DNA from: Rhyacophila brunnea
Lineage: Eukaryota > Arthropoda > Insecta > Trichoptera > Rhyacophilidae
Direction: 5' to 3'
Assembly (NCBI GenBank): GCA_022495005.1
Contig: JAGYXB010000825.1
Location: 7,192,001 to 7,256,000 of the forward strand
Length of the DNA stretch: 64,000 bases
In this document: piece by piece, positions 1 through 12,400 of the stretch
How the letters are laid out: every line of letters starts with the position of its first letter
Numbering within the stretch: the stretch's first letter is position 1
The notes under the pieces: model-generated
Databases searched by the model: none
Told to the model about the DNA's origin: nothing
Seen by the model: only the letters and a program-made list of their open reading frames with translations
Translations under genes and position numbers: made by a program

Positions 1-130
1 ACCCGCTGGCTTAAAATGTCATGGGTCCCAGGTTCGAATCCCGGGTGTGACGTCATATATGGACGGGCCCTTACCTATTTTTTCAGTGCACCCCTAATCC
101 AAAGAATGTTGCAAACCACCAGCCGCCACT
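1..130. repeat. Right end of a hAT-like element with tRNA-like B-box sequence
   Basis: CCACCAGCCGCCACTG ends at 130 like the other CAGTGGCGGCT elements; the left end is outside the window. Positions 25-48 carry GTCCCAGGTTCGAATCCCGG, a tRNA B-box as in the SINE family. Confidence 0.5.
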
Positions 131-397
131 GATTTCCGCTTTATGAAATTATATTAAATTTAACAGTTGATGTTTTTCAATTTTTTTTTTAAACCGATTG
201 GTGCCTGCTGTTTTGAATTAGATATTGATAACAGAATCACAGTAAGTATTGATAAAACAATTTACCTTCCTTATGAAGACCTTAAACTAAAAAATACTGA
301 ATTTTAAAATAAACCAAAATCCAGAATGGTCTAATTTAATATAACTATAGTAAAAGTGTAATCATATATATTTTGTTGTTATTAATCATAAAAAAAC

Positions 398-487
398 ATG
401 AACGGATATGCTACAAGAGGTTCAGTGAAAACAAGTGTCATTTGCTTTTTATGCAATGCAACGTTTGGAAACTCCCAGTTATTGCAA
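398..487 (+). CDS. TRAF-like gene, exon 1 (start codon, first half of zinc finger)
   Basis: ATG at 398 after an A-run; 30 codons ending at a strong GTGAGT donor (488), phase 0. It encodes the CFLC knuckle whose His and Cys partners lie at the start of exon 2, which ties the two exons together. It is only 30 codons long. Confidence 0.75.
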
Positions 488-3400
488 GTGAGTTCTAGAT
501 CTAATGAATCATTAGCTTAGCTTAGACTAACCCTAAGTGCAAGAAATCAATAACACAGTAATAGCGCCTATTATGCATGGATATACTGACAGCAATAGTA
601 CGTATTTTAAACTATCGCGACAATAACTGTTTACACGTAAAAGTGCTGACTGTCTCTCCAATTTCATTCTTCAAGAGTAAGCGAGACGTGATGTTGTCAT
701 TTTATGATACTATTTGCCAGGTAGTGAAAATCGGTTAACCTCAAAATTAGTATACAGTCGAACTCGGTTATTACGATCTCGGAGATAGCGAGATCTCGGA
801 TGTAATGACGAAACATTCGTTGACATTTTGGTTTATGATTTTCTACATACATTTATTCACTGTTATAACAAGCAACTTATAGGATATACCGAGCTAAAAT
901 GCTGTTAATGTGTCGATCGTTTAAAAACATTTCGACCCTAAGCAATAAAATCCGATCTGACAGGATGCCGCCGGGGACGGATTATGTTTATGACACTAGT
1001 TAAGTATCTAAGTACTTACCTAGATGTTGTTTTTGCCGACAATAATGAAAAAGTATCCACGCATATGGTTGAAAAATCCAAGGTTTTTGAAGTCCGTAGG
1101 TACCTACCAGCGTTCATTACAATAAAGAACTTCTTTTGTAGTTTATAAAGGCCTTGCTTGTTTTGGGGATTTTTTGTTTTTTTTGTTATGTGACCACTCA
1201 TTTAAAAATACCTGTTCTCTGATATAACGAGTACCGCTTACAACCAGCAAATTCAGTCCGTCCCATCTTTCTCGTAATAACCAAGTTCAGCTGTATTTGG
1301 TTTTTTTGCCAGCAGGTTCGCCACTATCGTAAAAATCCCTACTGTTGCACGAAAATTCAGGCGCATCCATACTTTTTTGATTCATCTATGCAAACTTGCA
1401 ACTGCAGGATAATACATGTTTACCCATACATTTTCTTGTTATGGCCGCGATAATACTTACTGTCAACAGTAAATCCATGCACGTGTAAATGGGGTATGAT
1501 ACTATTATACCGCATACTGTATTGCGGTATGCAAAAGGAAAAGTAACATATGTCTTGAATTTGATGCATACCAATTATTTATGTAAAGACAAAAGTTACC
1601 TTTGGTATTACGTTGTATGCACCGAACAGATTAATAAATAGAATTCAGATGGGCTATTGAGATACCCGGGGTTCCAGCGGCTAGCTCAGGTGTCCATCGA
1701 ACCCCTGATTCACAAAAAAAAAGATATTTTAAATTGAGGAGAAATTAAATGAAACCACGTCTGTCTCGTGCGTAACTTGGTATTATCTTACATTGTACAT
1801 TTTCTTTACACGTTTACATATTTTGTTTTAACGGTAAGTTTCGCAGGTCCGTACATGTTGGAAAAGGGACGCTCACTAACTCTTTTCTCTTTTTCAAATT
1901 TCGCGTACCCACGCCGTCCAGCAAAAAGGACTCTCGTGATTGGCCAAATTTTATCACGTGATACTTTTGATTTGACGAATCACGAGGACCACCCCGGCGC
2001 AGGCGTGTGGAAATTTGAACGTTGCCGGCAAGCGCGGCAAAATTTATTATATTTGAATAAGTACTTATATTTAATCTTAAAATTATCTCTTTCATCCATC
2101 ATAATTTATACTTTAAAATCTATCTTAATTACACCTCCGCCCAGTAAGTGATTTTCACGCACCGGACGAAGGCCTTTACTCATGAATAAATAAAAAAAAT
2201 AAAATTACGTAGTTTTATGAAGCCGTTTCTAGAGGTCAGGGTTACGTTTCGACTTATGACTACTAAATGATTATTTTACACCGGGAGCAGCCCGCCTGTA
2301 ACAGGGGTGTATCACTATAATATTCCAATACACTACATTTTGAAGCAGGGTTTTGAATGTGTGAGTGTACTACGAAAATGAAACACTCATTATAAAAATG
2401 TGCAATAGAGTGTGTTGCAACCTTCAAATACACCAATATTGAATGATCGTCAGCACATAAGCCGAGAGCACTTGTCAGAACGAAGTACAAGTATATTCTT
2501 GGCATGTGACTAACTACGTGTTCACTCAAGATCAGTTGCCTGTTATTCCGCACCTGTTAGGTATTTTAGTTCCCATTAATTCTGTGTTCTTAATTTTTAT
2601 GTCTCAGAATCACATAAAACAATGCGGCAGCATGTTAGAGGTATGCCCGGACAAGTGTGGTGCGTGGGTGGAGCGCAACAGTCGGCAGGCACAACAATCT
2701 AAGGCACCATCAACCTCTTCACCCTACGGGTCGACTGGCCGGCCAGAAAAGGTTCAACATGATAATACGCTGCAATTTAATAGACAGTTGGACTCTTTTA
2801 GGTCTGTACTAAACCAACTTAATATTGTATTGAATGATCCCAATAACATTAACCTTTAGTTTAATACACCCTCGAATGGTCCCCATTTGGGGATGTCTCT
2901 GTAGATCTAGAGAAGCCCGAACCATTATCAAGCCGACAAATAGTAAGGGTTGATTGCGAAAATAAATAAATAATGTTAAATATCTGACCGGCAACATTGT
3001 CTGAATGCCGTTAAAAAAAAAACACGAATGGCAACGCCGCATTTATACCGCTTCGAAAGCGGATGTTTGTTTTGGCGAGAGAGAAGCATTGTGACAGCAA
3101 AACAGTAAGCAGCGTTTCGTTCAATCTCCGCAAAAAATTGAAATTATATAAAATGTAGCCCCAAGTATTCTCCAAAATAAAGCCTCGCTGTTTCCGACCA
3201 CAATTTCGGATTAATCAATTATTGATAATGGCCTCCACAACGAACCCGAAACGTCGAGGAAAGAAGGTAGAAGTACACACGGTGATAACCCAAAAATCTA
3301 TTACGATATTATTAGATACGTTAGTACTGTTTTAGGGAGCCTAAGCTGGACGATAGATAACTATGTATCTTCTTCTTTCACCCTGTCACGACCCCGCATA

Positions 3401-6400
3401 GGGGTATTTATAGGGCAAGCACAAGTTCGCGCCGCTTCCCTCGATCCATCCACAACTCTTGCGCCTCCCGCTATTCCATGCGATCTATGGCGGGAACTAT
3501 GTATAATATATCATCTGATATCTATAAGACATTATCTTATTTAAATTTATAGGTTGTCACTAGCAGATGAAAAACTGCAAAGAGAGCAATTACAGAAAGA
3601 GGTTTATAAATTGAAAAGACAATATAATTTATCAGAAGAAAGGAATCAAATATTGCTGACAACACTAAGCGTCCTTCGGAAGACTTTGGATGAAGAATCT
3701 ATGAAAAAATCCATTTCTATTGGTACAATCAGGCAAGATTTGGATCATGTTCAGCAAAGCTCTCGAGTAAGTCCCGGTTTCATTATAGGTGATTTATCTT
3801 ATAAAGGTTGTCCAAATTCCATTTCAAAATTTCTCATTTATATTACTTACCTGTTCTCCAAATTCTTTGGGACCAGGGACAAGAGAGATACGGAATGATT
3901 TGAGAAGTAAGTAAGGTAAAACATTGTCAACCTGGCATTTCACCTGCCACCAATAATAAAATTCATAGTTATATTTTTATTTTACCTAAAGAAAAACTTT
4001 GGTTAAAAAGATAACATTGTCCAAAAATACTCTTATTGCTGAATTTTAAATTATTGTTTAATTGTTTTTTTCATTAATAGTTTAGAGACGATTCTCATAG
4101 ATGGCATATATATGGCATACTTTACTCAATTTTAACCAAAATAAGGATTGGCACAATTTTATCCAGGGATTTATTTCTAGAATTCTGTAATAATATTTCC
4201 ATTATTATGGAGACTCATGACATCCAATGACTAGATCAGTTGATTGATTTTGATGATCTTACACCATTTATATCGGCAATCCTTGGTTCCGGTTAATGCC
4301 ACCACGGATTTCACAAGTATTGACCATTTCATAAAGTTAAGACTGTACTAATGGAAACAACGTATAGGGCTCAAAATGGATCAGAGAACAGCTCCACTTT
4401 GTGAAACCCCTTAGATTATCGCTTCGTCTAGTGAAAAAATTAAATACCCAATGCGTTCCGGTACGTGAATTATTAAAAGGAAATTAAATTCATTTATATT
4501 TATATATTATTCATTTATTTTTATATAGTAGTTATAAATAATATGCCTACGATAGCCAGGCGGCTAACGAATCGGCTTATAATATCGTAGGTCCCAGGTT
4601 CGAATCCTGGGTCTGGGATATACATTATATTGTTTTTCAATGTGTGTTTGTAGTCAGAGTATGGACCTAATACGTTGAACAAGTGGCTAACATCTATTTG
4701 TCGTCAAAAAACCAAAAACCTGTTAATACAATCCTCCATTGTGTGGAGGCCCATAGGATCGGACATGGCCAAAAAAATACATAACATTAGAATGATGATG
4801 CGTTAATATTTTTGGAAAATTAAAAAGCATTCCGTTCTACTGATAAAGTAACCATTTAATTATTTAAAGTTTATGTTAACTATTAATTTATGATTATTCA
4901 ATATATATTGTGCATATTTCATACTTTTACCAATTTGATTAATCTTCGGGAAATCAGAATTTAAAAAATGGCAACAATTTCTGATGACGGAAAGCAACAT
5001 ATATCAGTCAAGGTTTTGTTAAATCCATTTTTCATCTACACATAACTTTCGTCGTTAGTTAGATTTACATAACGTCTACATTCTATGAATCAGGGCCGTA
5101 ATATGTTGGGTCTTTAGGATGTGTAATGGTTTTAGTCTAAATGAAACTCTTTCTTCATACGTTATGTTGCAGCATTATTTTTCCCAGTTGGAAATGGGAT
5201 ATGATGCTTTACAGAAAGGAATTGAGAAAGAGCAGATTGAAAGGAGTCATTTGGAACTCATCGTGAATGGCCAGGATGCAAAACTGAGAGTTTTACAAGC
5301 TTATGGTAATACGAAATTGAATACATTAAGTTATTATTATTACAATTTCCATCAATTCATCTGTTAATCTTATTTAGCTAAATATCGAAAACATCCATAT
5401 CCCCTCAAACACAGATGACTATAAACTTATGGAATTGTGTTCACAGTTCTTTAACAAAGATTGGTTGTTTGCATTTTTATCAGTTTACTACATACTTTAA
5501 GACATTTGCTGGCGCTACAGACCAATCAGGTCCATGGCTGGATCTCCATCTCGAGCTCCCTCTCTACAGTCTGTCATACTCAGCTTCTCTGCGCCTCTCG
5601 TGATGTTGTCCGCCCATCTCCTCTGGGGGTGGGGCCTACTGGGATTCCTTCATTAGCCTTATAAAGAACTTTAGATCCAGTAATAGTTTTACCAAAAATT
5701 CAATGTACCTACATAATTAGTCAAATTAAGGGAAAACAAAAAATCGAGTGTGCGTGGTGAACACACTCGACAAAAGCAATACTAATTTTTGTTTTGTTCT
5801 CCATTATTGGATGACTAGAATTATTGGTAACAGCCGCAGTAAATTCCATATTTTTTTTAAATGTTTTATTGTAATTTGTATTTTTATTGGAAATACATTA
5901 TGTATGTAATACTAGACAAATATAGTAACATTGTACTATTGCTATCTGTTAATACTAACACAAACTAATACATTTAAAATTAATGGTTAATTAGTTTACA
6001 TCTACAATAATAGTTTTCTTATACACCCGCAACGGCCGCGTCATGGGTCCCAGGTTTGAATCCTGGTTCTGGCAAGTACACATATTGTTTTTCAATTTGT
6101 GTATGAGTAAGTGTATGGACCTAATAGGTTGAGCAAGTGGCTGACATCCATTTCTCATAAAAACAAAATCTGTTAATACAAACTTCCACTCTGTGGCTGT
6201 TCGATGGCTGGCATAGCTCAATCGGCAGCATGCGTTCCAGGTAATCTGTAGATCCATCTTGAGTAAATTAGGACAGATTTCATCACAGATCATCGAGTTC
6301 CAATCTAATGGAAATTTTCGTATACCGCACATAAAAAAGTTCCACATCAAAATTGAAATGACATACAGTTATCAGGAAGATCTTATATTGTCTTTTTAAA

Positions 6401-9400
6401 TTTGTAGAAACATCAATAGAATCGATAAGAAATGACATACTCGTGGAAAAGCAAGTAAGGAATGACCAAATGATACGAATGGAGAATGAAAAAGCTGAAA
6501 CGGAAAAGTCAACCAGGGAACAGTTTTTATACTGCAAACATAAAATTAAGAACATCGAAAAATTCAATGGAGATGTGTTGAGGAAGCTTGACCAGAATTC
6601 AAATGACGCATCCAAGTATCAACTTGTTCATTTTGAGAGCAAATCCTTGAAAACGGCAGTCGAGGAAGATTCCGTCAAAATTGAAACTCTTCATAAGACT
6701 GTGAGTGAGTTGACCAACATGGTAACGACTTTACAGCGTGAACGACATCCGGACATTAGTAACCGTGACATTCAGCATAATGTGATGGATTATACAGGTA
6801 TTTAATTATTTTTTAAAAATCATTACATAATATTGAGAATATTGATTTTTGCTTTTGATTCTTTTAATGTTACCTAGAGTCATGGCCCCCACAAGGGGGG
6901 GGCTGACAGGGCTCTAGCCTGGGGGCCCAGGCTTAGAGGGAGCCCGGCGTGGCAAGCCAACCAGTTAAATAAGAAAAATACATTACAAATTTTCTCTAAT
7001 AGTAAAGAAAGTCGCCTGCGGTGCTATTTTCCTAAATGATTAGTAAGATGAAAAATATATATGTGTGATGTAATTTGATGTCATATGATGATTGATATAA
7101 TTAATGATAATTCACGAGTAGAATTTTGTTTTATAATTATTTTGTGTTTCCTGGCGAATATATGGCGTAGGGTTCCATGTTACTTGGGTACCACAAAATG
7201 AGGTCGTGATCAGTGCTTCATAATATGCTGAGTGCCGACAATTCAATAAATCAACAGGATTTATTTAACGATCGGTAAAAATACACGGAATACCCTTAAC
7301 CCTGGGGTTCCGTGGAAACCACTTGGGGAACACAACTGTAAAAAAATCATACTGCCCTCAACCTTAGCGATAGGTAGGGGGGCGTGCCATAGATTGTGGC
7401 CTGGGGGCCCGCTTTAGGATGTGGGGGCCATGCCTAGAGTTAAAACTCACGTATTCCAAAATCGAGTTTTGAGATAATCGTAAAAAACCACCAGAGCACT
7501 GTTGTATATAATTAGAAGTATTGAACTCCCTTGAGTCGATTTACATTATTTTTTAAAAATATATAATAATACTCCTAAAGCTGCAGACACACAGTACACT
7601 ATGAGAAATAGATTATCTGATTGGTTAGAAAGGCCTTGATGACAGAACACAGAGTTATGACAGTCGACAGTCAACTTTGTTAACAGTTTTCACATGGTTT
7701 AAAGTGACTTTTGATAGTCAACTATCCCTTCGTATATTTAACTAAAAAATTACAAAATGTGAGTTATGACCAGCGGCGGCCGGTGGTCTTCAGAAAAGCA
7801 TTTTCTGGTAGTGTGCAATCGTTTACCTTCTATAAAGAGAAGATCTTCTTTCACCATGTCACGACCCAGCATTGGGGCATAGGGCAAGCACAAGTTCGCG
7901 CCACTTCCTTCGGTCCATCGCCAACTCTTGCGCCTCCCGTCATGTCAGACCTGCAGCACGTAGGTCGCTTTTGTGGCACCGCTGCAGGGTGAGGGGGGGC
8001 CGGCCATGGCGATGGAACCCTTGAGGCTGTCCCATAAGGGTACGAAGTGTCACACTCTTTGGCGTAAGGTCGTAAAGCGTCTTTTCATGATTACCTCAAA
8101 CACCGAAGGCTGCCGTGTCCTCTTACCGACTTCTCAGAAGGTAAATTAAATATGTCTTTATTTATACTATTTCTCAAGAAAGTTTTTGAACAGAATGATC
8201 ATTAATATCAATAAAGAAATATAAATGTCACAGTTTATGGCTTTACGCTCCGAGCGAATAATGCGTCAGCCAAAGAAATAACTGCTGATGTGTTTTTTTT
8301 ATTATTTTGAATGTATTTGAGTGGTTTAGAAATAAACGCGGGAGTTTGTATTTTCGTAAGATGTTGGCGATTCATTAAATATGTTAATTGTAAAATTGTT
8401 AGAAATTAACTCGCCAACATTGTTATAAAACAGAAACTGGCGTTTTTGTTTCTAGAGTCCTTCGTTTCGTGCGCCGATCTAAAAGTGTGTAAAAAATTCT
8501 ACACAAAACGCCATTACAGGAACATTCGGCCACAGTTTAAGTAGTATACAATGACCTCATTGTAATCCTGTGCAAACTGAATATCTGTTTGGATCGCAAT
8601 CGCTTTGCGCTCATGAACGGAGTATTGTTCATAATACTGCTACATGTTCTACTTTGCGAAGTGAGTAATACACGTATGAATAACAATGAAAAGTTGAGCG
8701 ATGTCTTCAAAAATGCAGGCAGTGCGTAGCACTTGCATGGTATTAGAGGAGCCGCCGCTGGTTATGACTCTGGCAACGAGGGAAGCATCATTCTCAATTG
8801 GACATGATATGATTGGTTTAGGTGTAAAGTGTTTTGAGTTATTGGTAAAAAACATTATCATTTACACATTGATATTAGTTTTGTTCCATCTTGGATCTGT
8901 GAGTGGTGGCAGATCTGTATGTGAAGTGTATCTGGCTATTTAGTTTGTGACTTTTTTTTACTAGGATCCATCAATTTTTGGATCGTGTCTCTGATAGATT
9001 GAATCATACCATCGCACAAACCAGTTCACTTTTGAATAGTCACAAACCGAAAATGTTGAAGAAAATCTTCTCTAAGTATATAGATGAAGTTTAAATATAA
9101 TATAAAAGTGAAACATAGTTACTATTGATTAAATTAGCTGCTCATTTCATATTGGAAACTCACTTATAGCAAACATCACACTATTATCAACCGCATCTGT
9201 CAAAAACTTCAACAGAATTTTTATTCACATAGTTTTCATGAATTATTTATTAGATATTATGCAAGCATTGATGAAATAATTTGAATTTGTTAGCAAAGGA
9301 TAATATTTGAGGCGTCTAATTCCGAAAAGTGATAAGTCCACATTTGGTCAAAATCAAGAAAAAAATACTCACGTATTCTTTGTATAATTTTACACAATAT

Positions 9401-12400
9401 GTATTGATCTATAAATTCCAAAACGCGATATAACCCTACGAAAAAAACTATTTTAAGTCTCGATTTATTACAAAAAGCGCCAAGTCCATGTTTCATATTA
9501 TTTAAAGCTTGGATGATTTCGCGCGTGTTTAAGTCAACCAATAAGGGAACGTTCAATATTGAAAAGGGCGTCTCCCATGCTGTAGCATCTGGTAAACTCA
9601 TGACAGTGCCACGGAAATATGTGCCTTGGAGTAAATTAAAAAGTGAGGTACAAATAGCGATACGTACAATTTTATTTTGCCTATATTTATTACATTTACG
9701 AGTTTATCGGCTGAAACAAATTGCCATTAGGCTCTAATTTCGACATAGAATACAACGGAAAAAATAATCTCACGTTAAAACAAATAATTGAAGCTTGAAA
9801 CATAAAAACGTTGTTTCCCGAAAATATTGAATTGTGGACTTGTCGCTTTTTGTAATTAGACGCCTCATTTATCAGTGGCGAAGGGTGGAGGTAGGCTGTT
9901 AAGATCCGCCATAAACACACACACTAATGCACACTAATCTTTGTCTGTCATACGTATTTGTTTTCATTGAAATAAGATTACAATTTACAGATGGTGTTGG
10001 CTAGTTTTTAAAATTCAATGAAACTAAGCCATAATAGATAATAGTCAAAAAATACTAAATCATACATAACTATGGATATTTTATAGATAGAATAATATTT
10101 TTTATCTATTATAGTTTGCTATAGGCAGAGCCTCATGAATTAAAAAAAATGAAACAACAAGACGTGTAATATGTATTCTTAATCCAACAAAACAAATAAG
10201 TATGAATGAAAAAGTTTGCACAATTTTGTCGTATCGCCCAAAATATACAAAAACTATTATGGTTTGGTTCAGGCAGGATTTAATTGATTTTTAAAAACCA
10301 ACCTACACCATCTGTAAATTGCAGTCTTAGTTTAATAAAAATAAATACATATGACTAACTTAGTTTAATGTGCACTATTTATGGTGGATCTTAACAGCCT
10401 ACCTCCACCCTTCGCTACTGGTATTTATTTATTAATTACAACATACATTGACCATTGCATTTGGTCGATTTGTACTGAAACCAGCCACCATCATCTTTTC
10501 AGCTTTTCATATCGAGTGCTTAAAGTCAGACAACGTTATCTACAAAAAAGTGTTTTTTTTTTTTATTGAGATAACGTTATTTTACATTTACGGCTACATG
10601 ATAGTCAAACAACGTTGTGTCAATCTTTTCAAATTTCTTATTAAATCGTCAGTAAAGTTTAACGCTAACTACATAAGTTACCCTTGTTTTCATATTTTTT
10701 TAAAACTATCCCTATAAATTTTAACATCATCATAAGCAAGATAAATGTACAATACACAATTAATTATAAAATATTAACATTAGGTTTTAAATAAACATTT
10801 CCCTTGTTAAGTTACAAGAATCTAAAATAACGATTTTTGGCTCTCCTGTAAAGTTGCACTTTTGTAGATAGTGTTGTTTGACACTAAGACCTCGATATTA
10901 TCTGACAGCACGGCTAAAAATGAATGTTTCTTTCAAAAATAATTTATTAATGGTAAAGTCTGAATCTTGTTAAACTATAGAATAAAACATTATTAGATCT
11001 GTTGGTATTGTTTTAGGACACCTAATCTGGAGAATAGATAACTACGAAGACAAGTTAAAGGATTCGGTTGACAATGAGTCCGTTTTTCTAAGCCCACTCT
11101 TCAAAACAAGCCAATATGGCTACACTGTCCAGGTATAGAAAAAAATATTATTTTTTGTTTCTTAAGCCTCAATTACATTGAGCGAGTTTACAAGCTGGTA
11201 GCCGGCGAGTTTAAAAGCGGACGAGTCAGCTAGTGCGACAGTGATGATGACACACAAAACTTTCCACTCATTCAGTAGTCAACAAGCTAGCGAGTTGAAA
11301 CCATATTGTGTTGTTTCTTTAATTTGCTCGTAATCGCAGCTAGTTCACTAACAAGCCCACATGCCAGCAAGTACAATATGCTAGTTAGCTAGTTATACTG
11401 GGCGAGTTTACTAGCAGATAGTAAATTCGCCGGCTAGTAGCTTGTAAACTCGCTCAATGTCATCGAGCCTATACTGACTTGATTGAAATAATATGTCAGT
11501 GTGAATTGATTTTAAACAGGCGGAGTTATACTTAAATGGCCTAGGAAAGTGGAGAGGACGACATTTGACAGCTTCGGTGTTTATTGTACCAGGAGAGCAT
11601 GATCCTCTTCTTGAATGGCCGCCAACACTTCAAGCTAATATCATTCTCAAGGATCAAGCGACTAAACGAAACAAAAGTGTGAAGGTAAACAAGTAATTTT
11701 AATGATATATTAATATTATGAAGTTCACGGAAAGAATTTTTATATTATTGTTACAATGTGCTCGTGTTTTGTGTGATTGAAAATGTTCTTCGGCAATACT
11801 TATATCTGTTCCAGTTTACTATTGAGCGTCTGTTATGAATCAACTGAAAAGGTGAATAAGCGCTGAAAGAAATGACAATTTAGGTACAAATAATTCTGTA
11901 TTTAATTCATACTAGGTTGTTTACAATGTTGAAGAAAACTGTCTTGTATGGAGTTGGAGCCTAAACTTATGAAAGGCAAAAAATGACCTCTGTAGATCTA
12001 TTCCAACTAAGTAACACCATAACACTCAATAACATCATTACCGCAATCCGAGATAACCCCCATATGTAATGGTTGTGCGAAATAGTTATCTATAAGGCGA
12101 ATCCCTGTGACTGTACATGACAAGTTGTCTCAAAATCGATTATTGATGACTTGACATTTGCGGGGAAAAACTCTATTCTGTAATTCATAATTGATTTTCT
12201 TCTTGCAGGCAATTGATATTGTGAAAACTTTGATGGTGAAAAAGAAGGAAACCTTTGACACAAGGATCGTGAAACACGAGAGCTCGGAATTCAAAAGCAA
12301 CGGTGATAGAAGGACGTTGGATATTGCCACGACAGAGAGCGAAAAGAAAAGCTTGGATGTCACAATAAGACGCCAATATGTATTCATACCCCACACAAGT

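Noticed and set aside
1768..2151. 127-codon open frame upstream of TRAF exon 2
   Set aside because: No finger or coiled-coil pattern, no fitting splice signal in phase with 2608, and the 398-487 exon explains the N-terminus better. It has CCAAT-like and CACGTG motifs and may be repeat or promoter DNA, but I could not support either.
2809..3042. 77-codon minus-strand frame in TRAF intron 2
   Set aside because: No start context, splice partner or family similarity; chance frame in AT-rich DNA.
4556..4620. tRNA gene suggested by A and B boxes
   Set aside because: No clover-leaf acceptor or anticodon stem; it continues into a conserved body with copies elsewhere, so it is a SINE.
8701..8943. 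80-codon plus-strand frame as a gene
   Set aside because: It starts inside the hAT-like element 7771-8760 and runs across its boundary and duplication; the related copy at 61614-61823 diverges at the same place.
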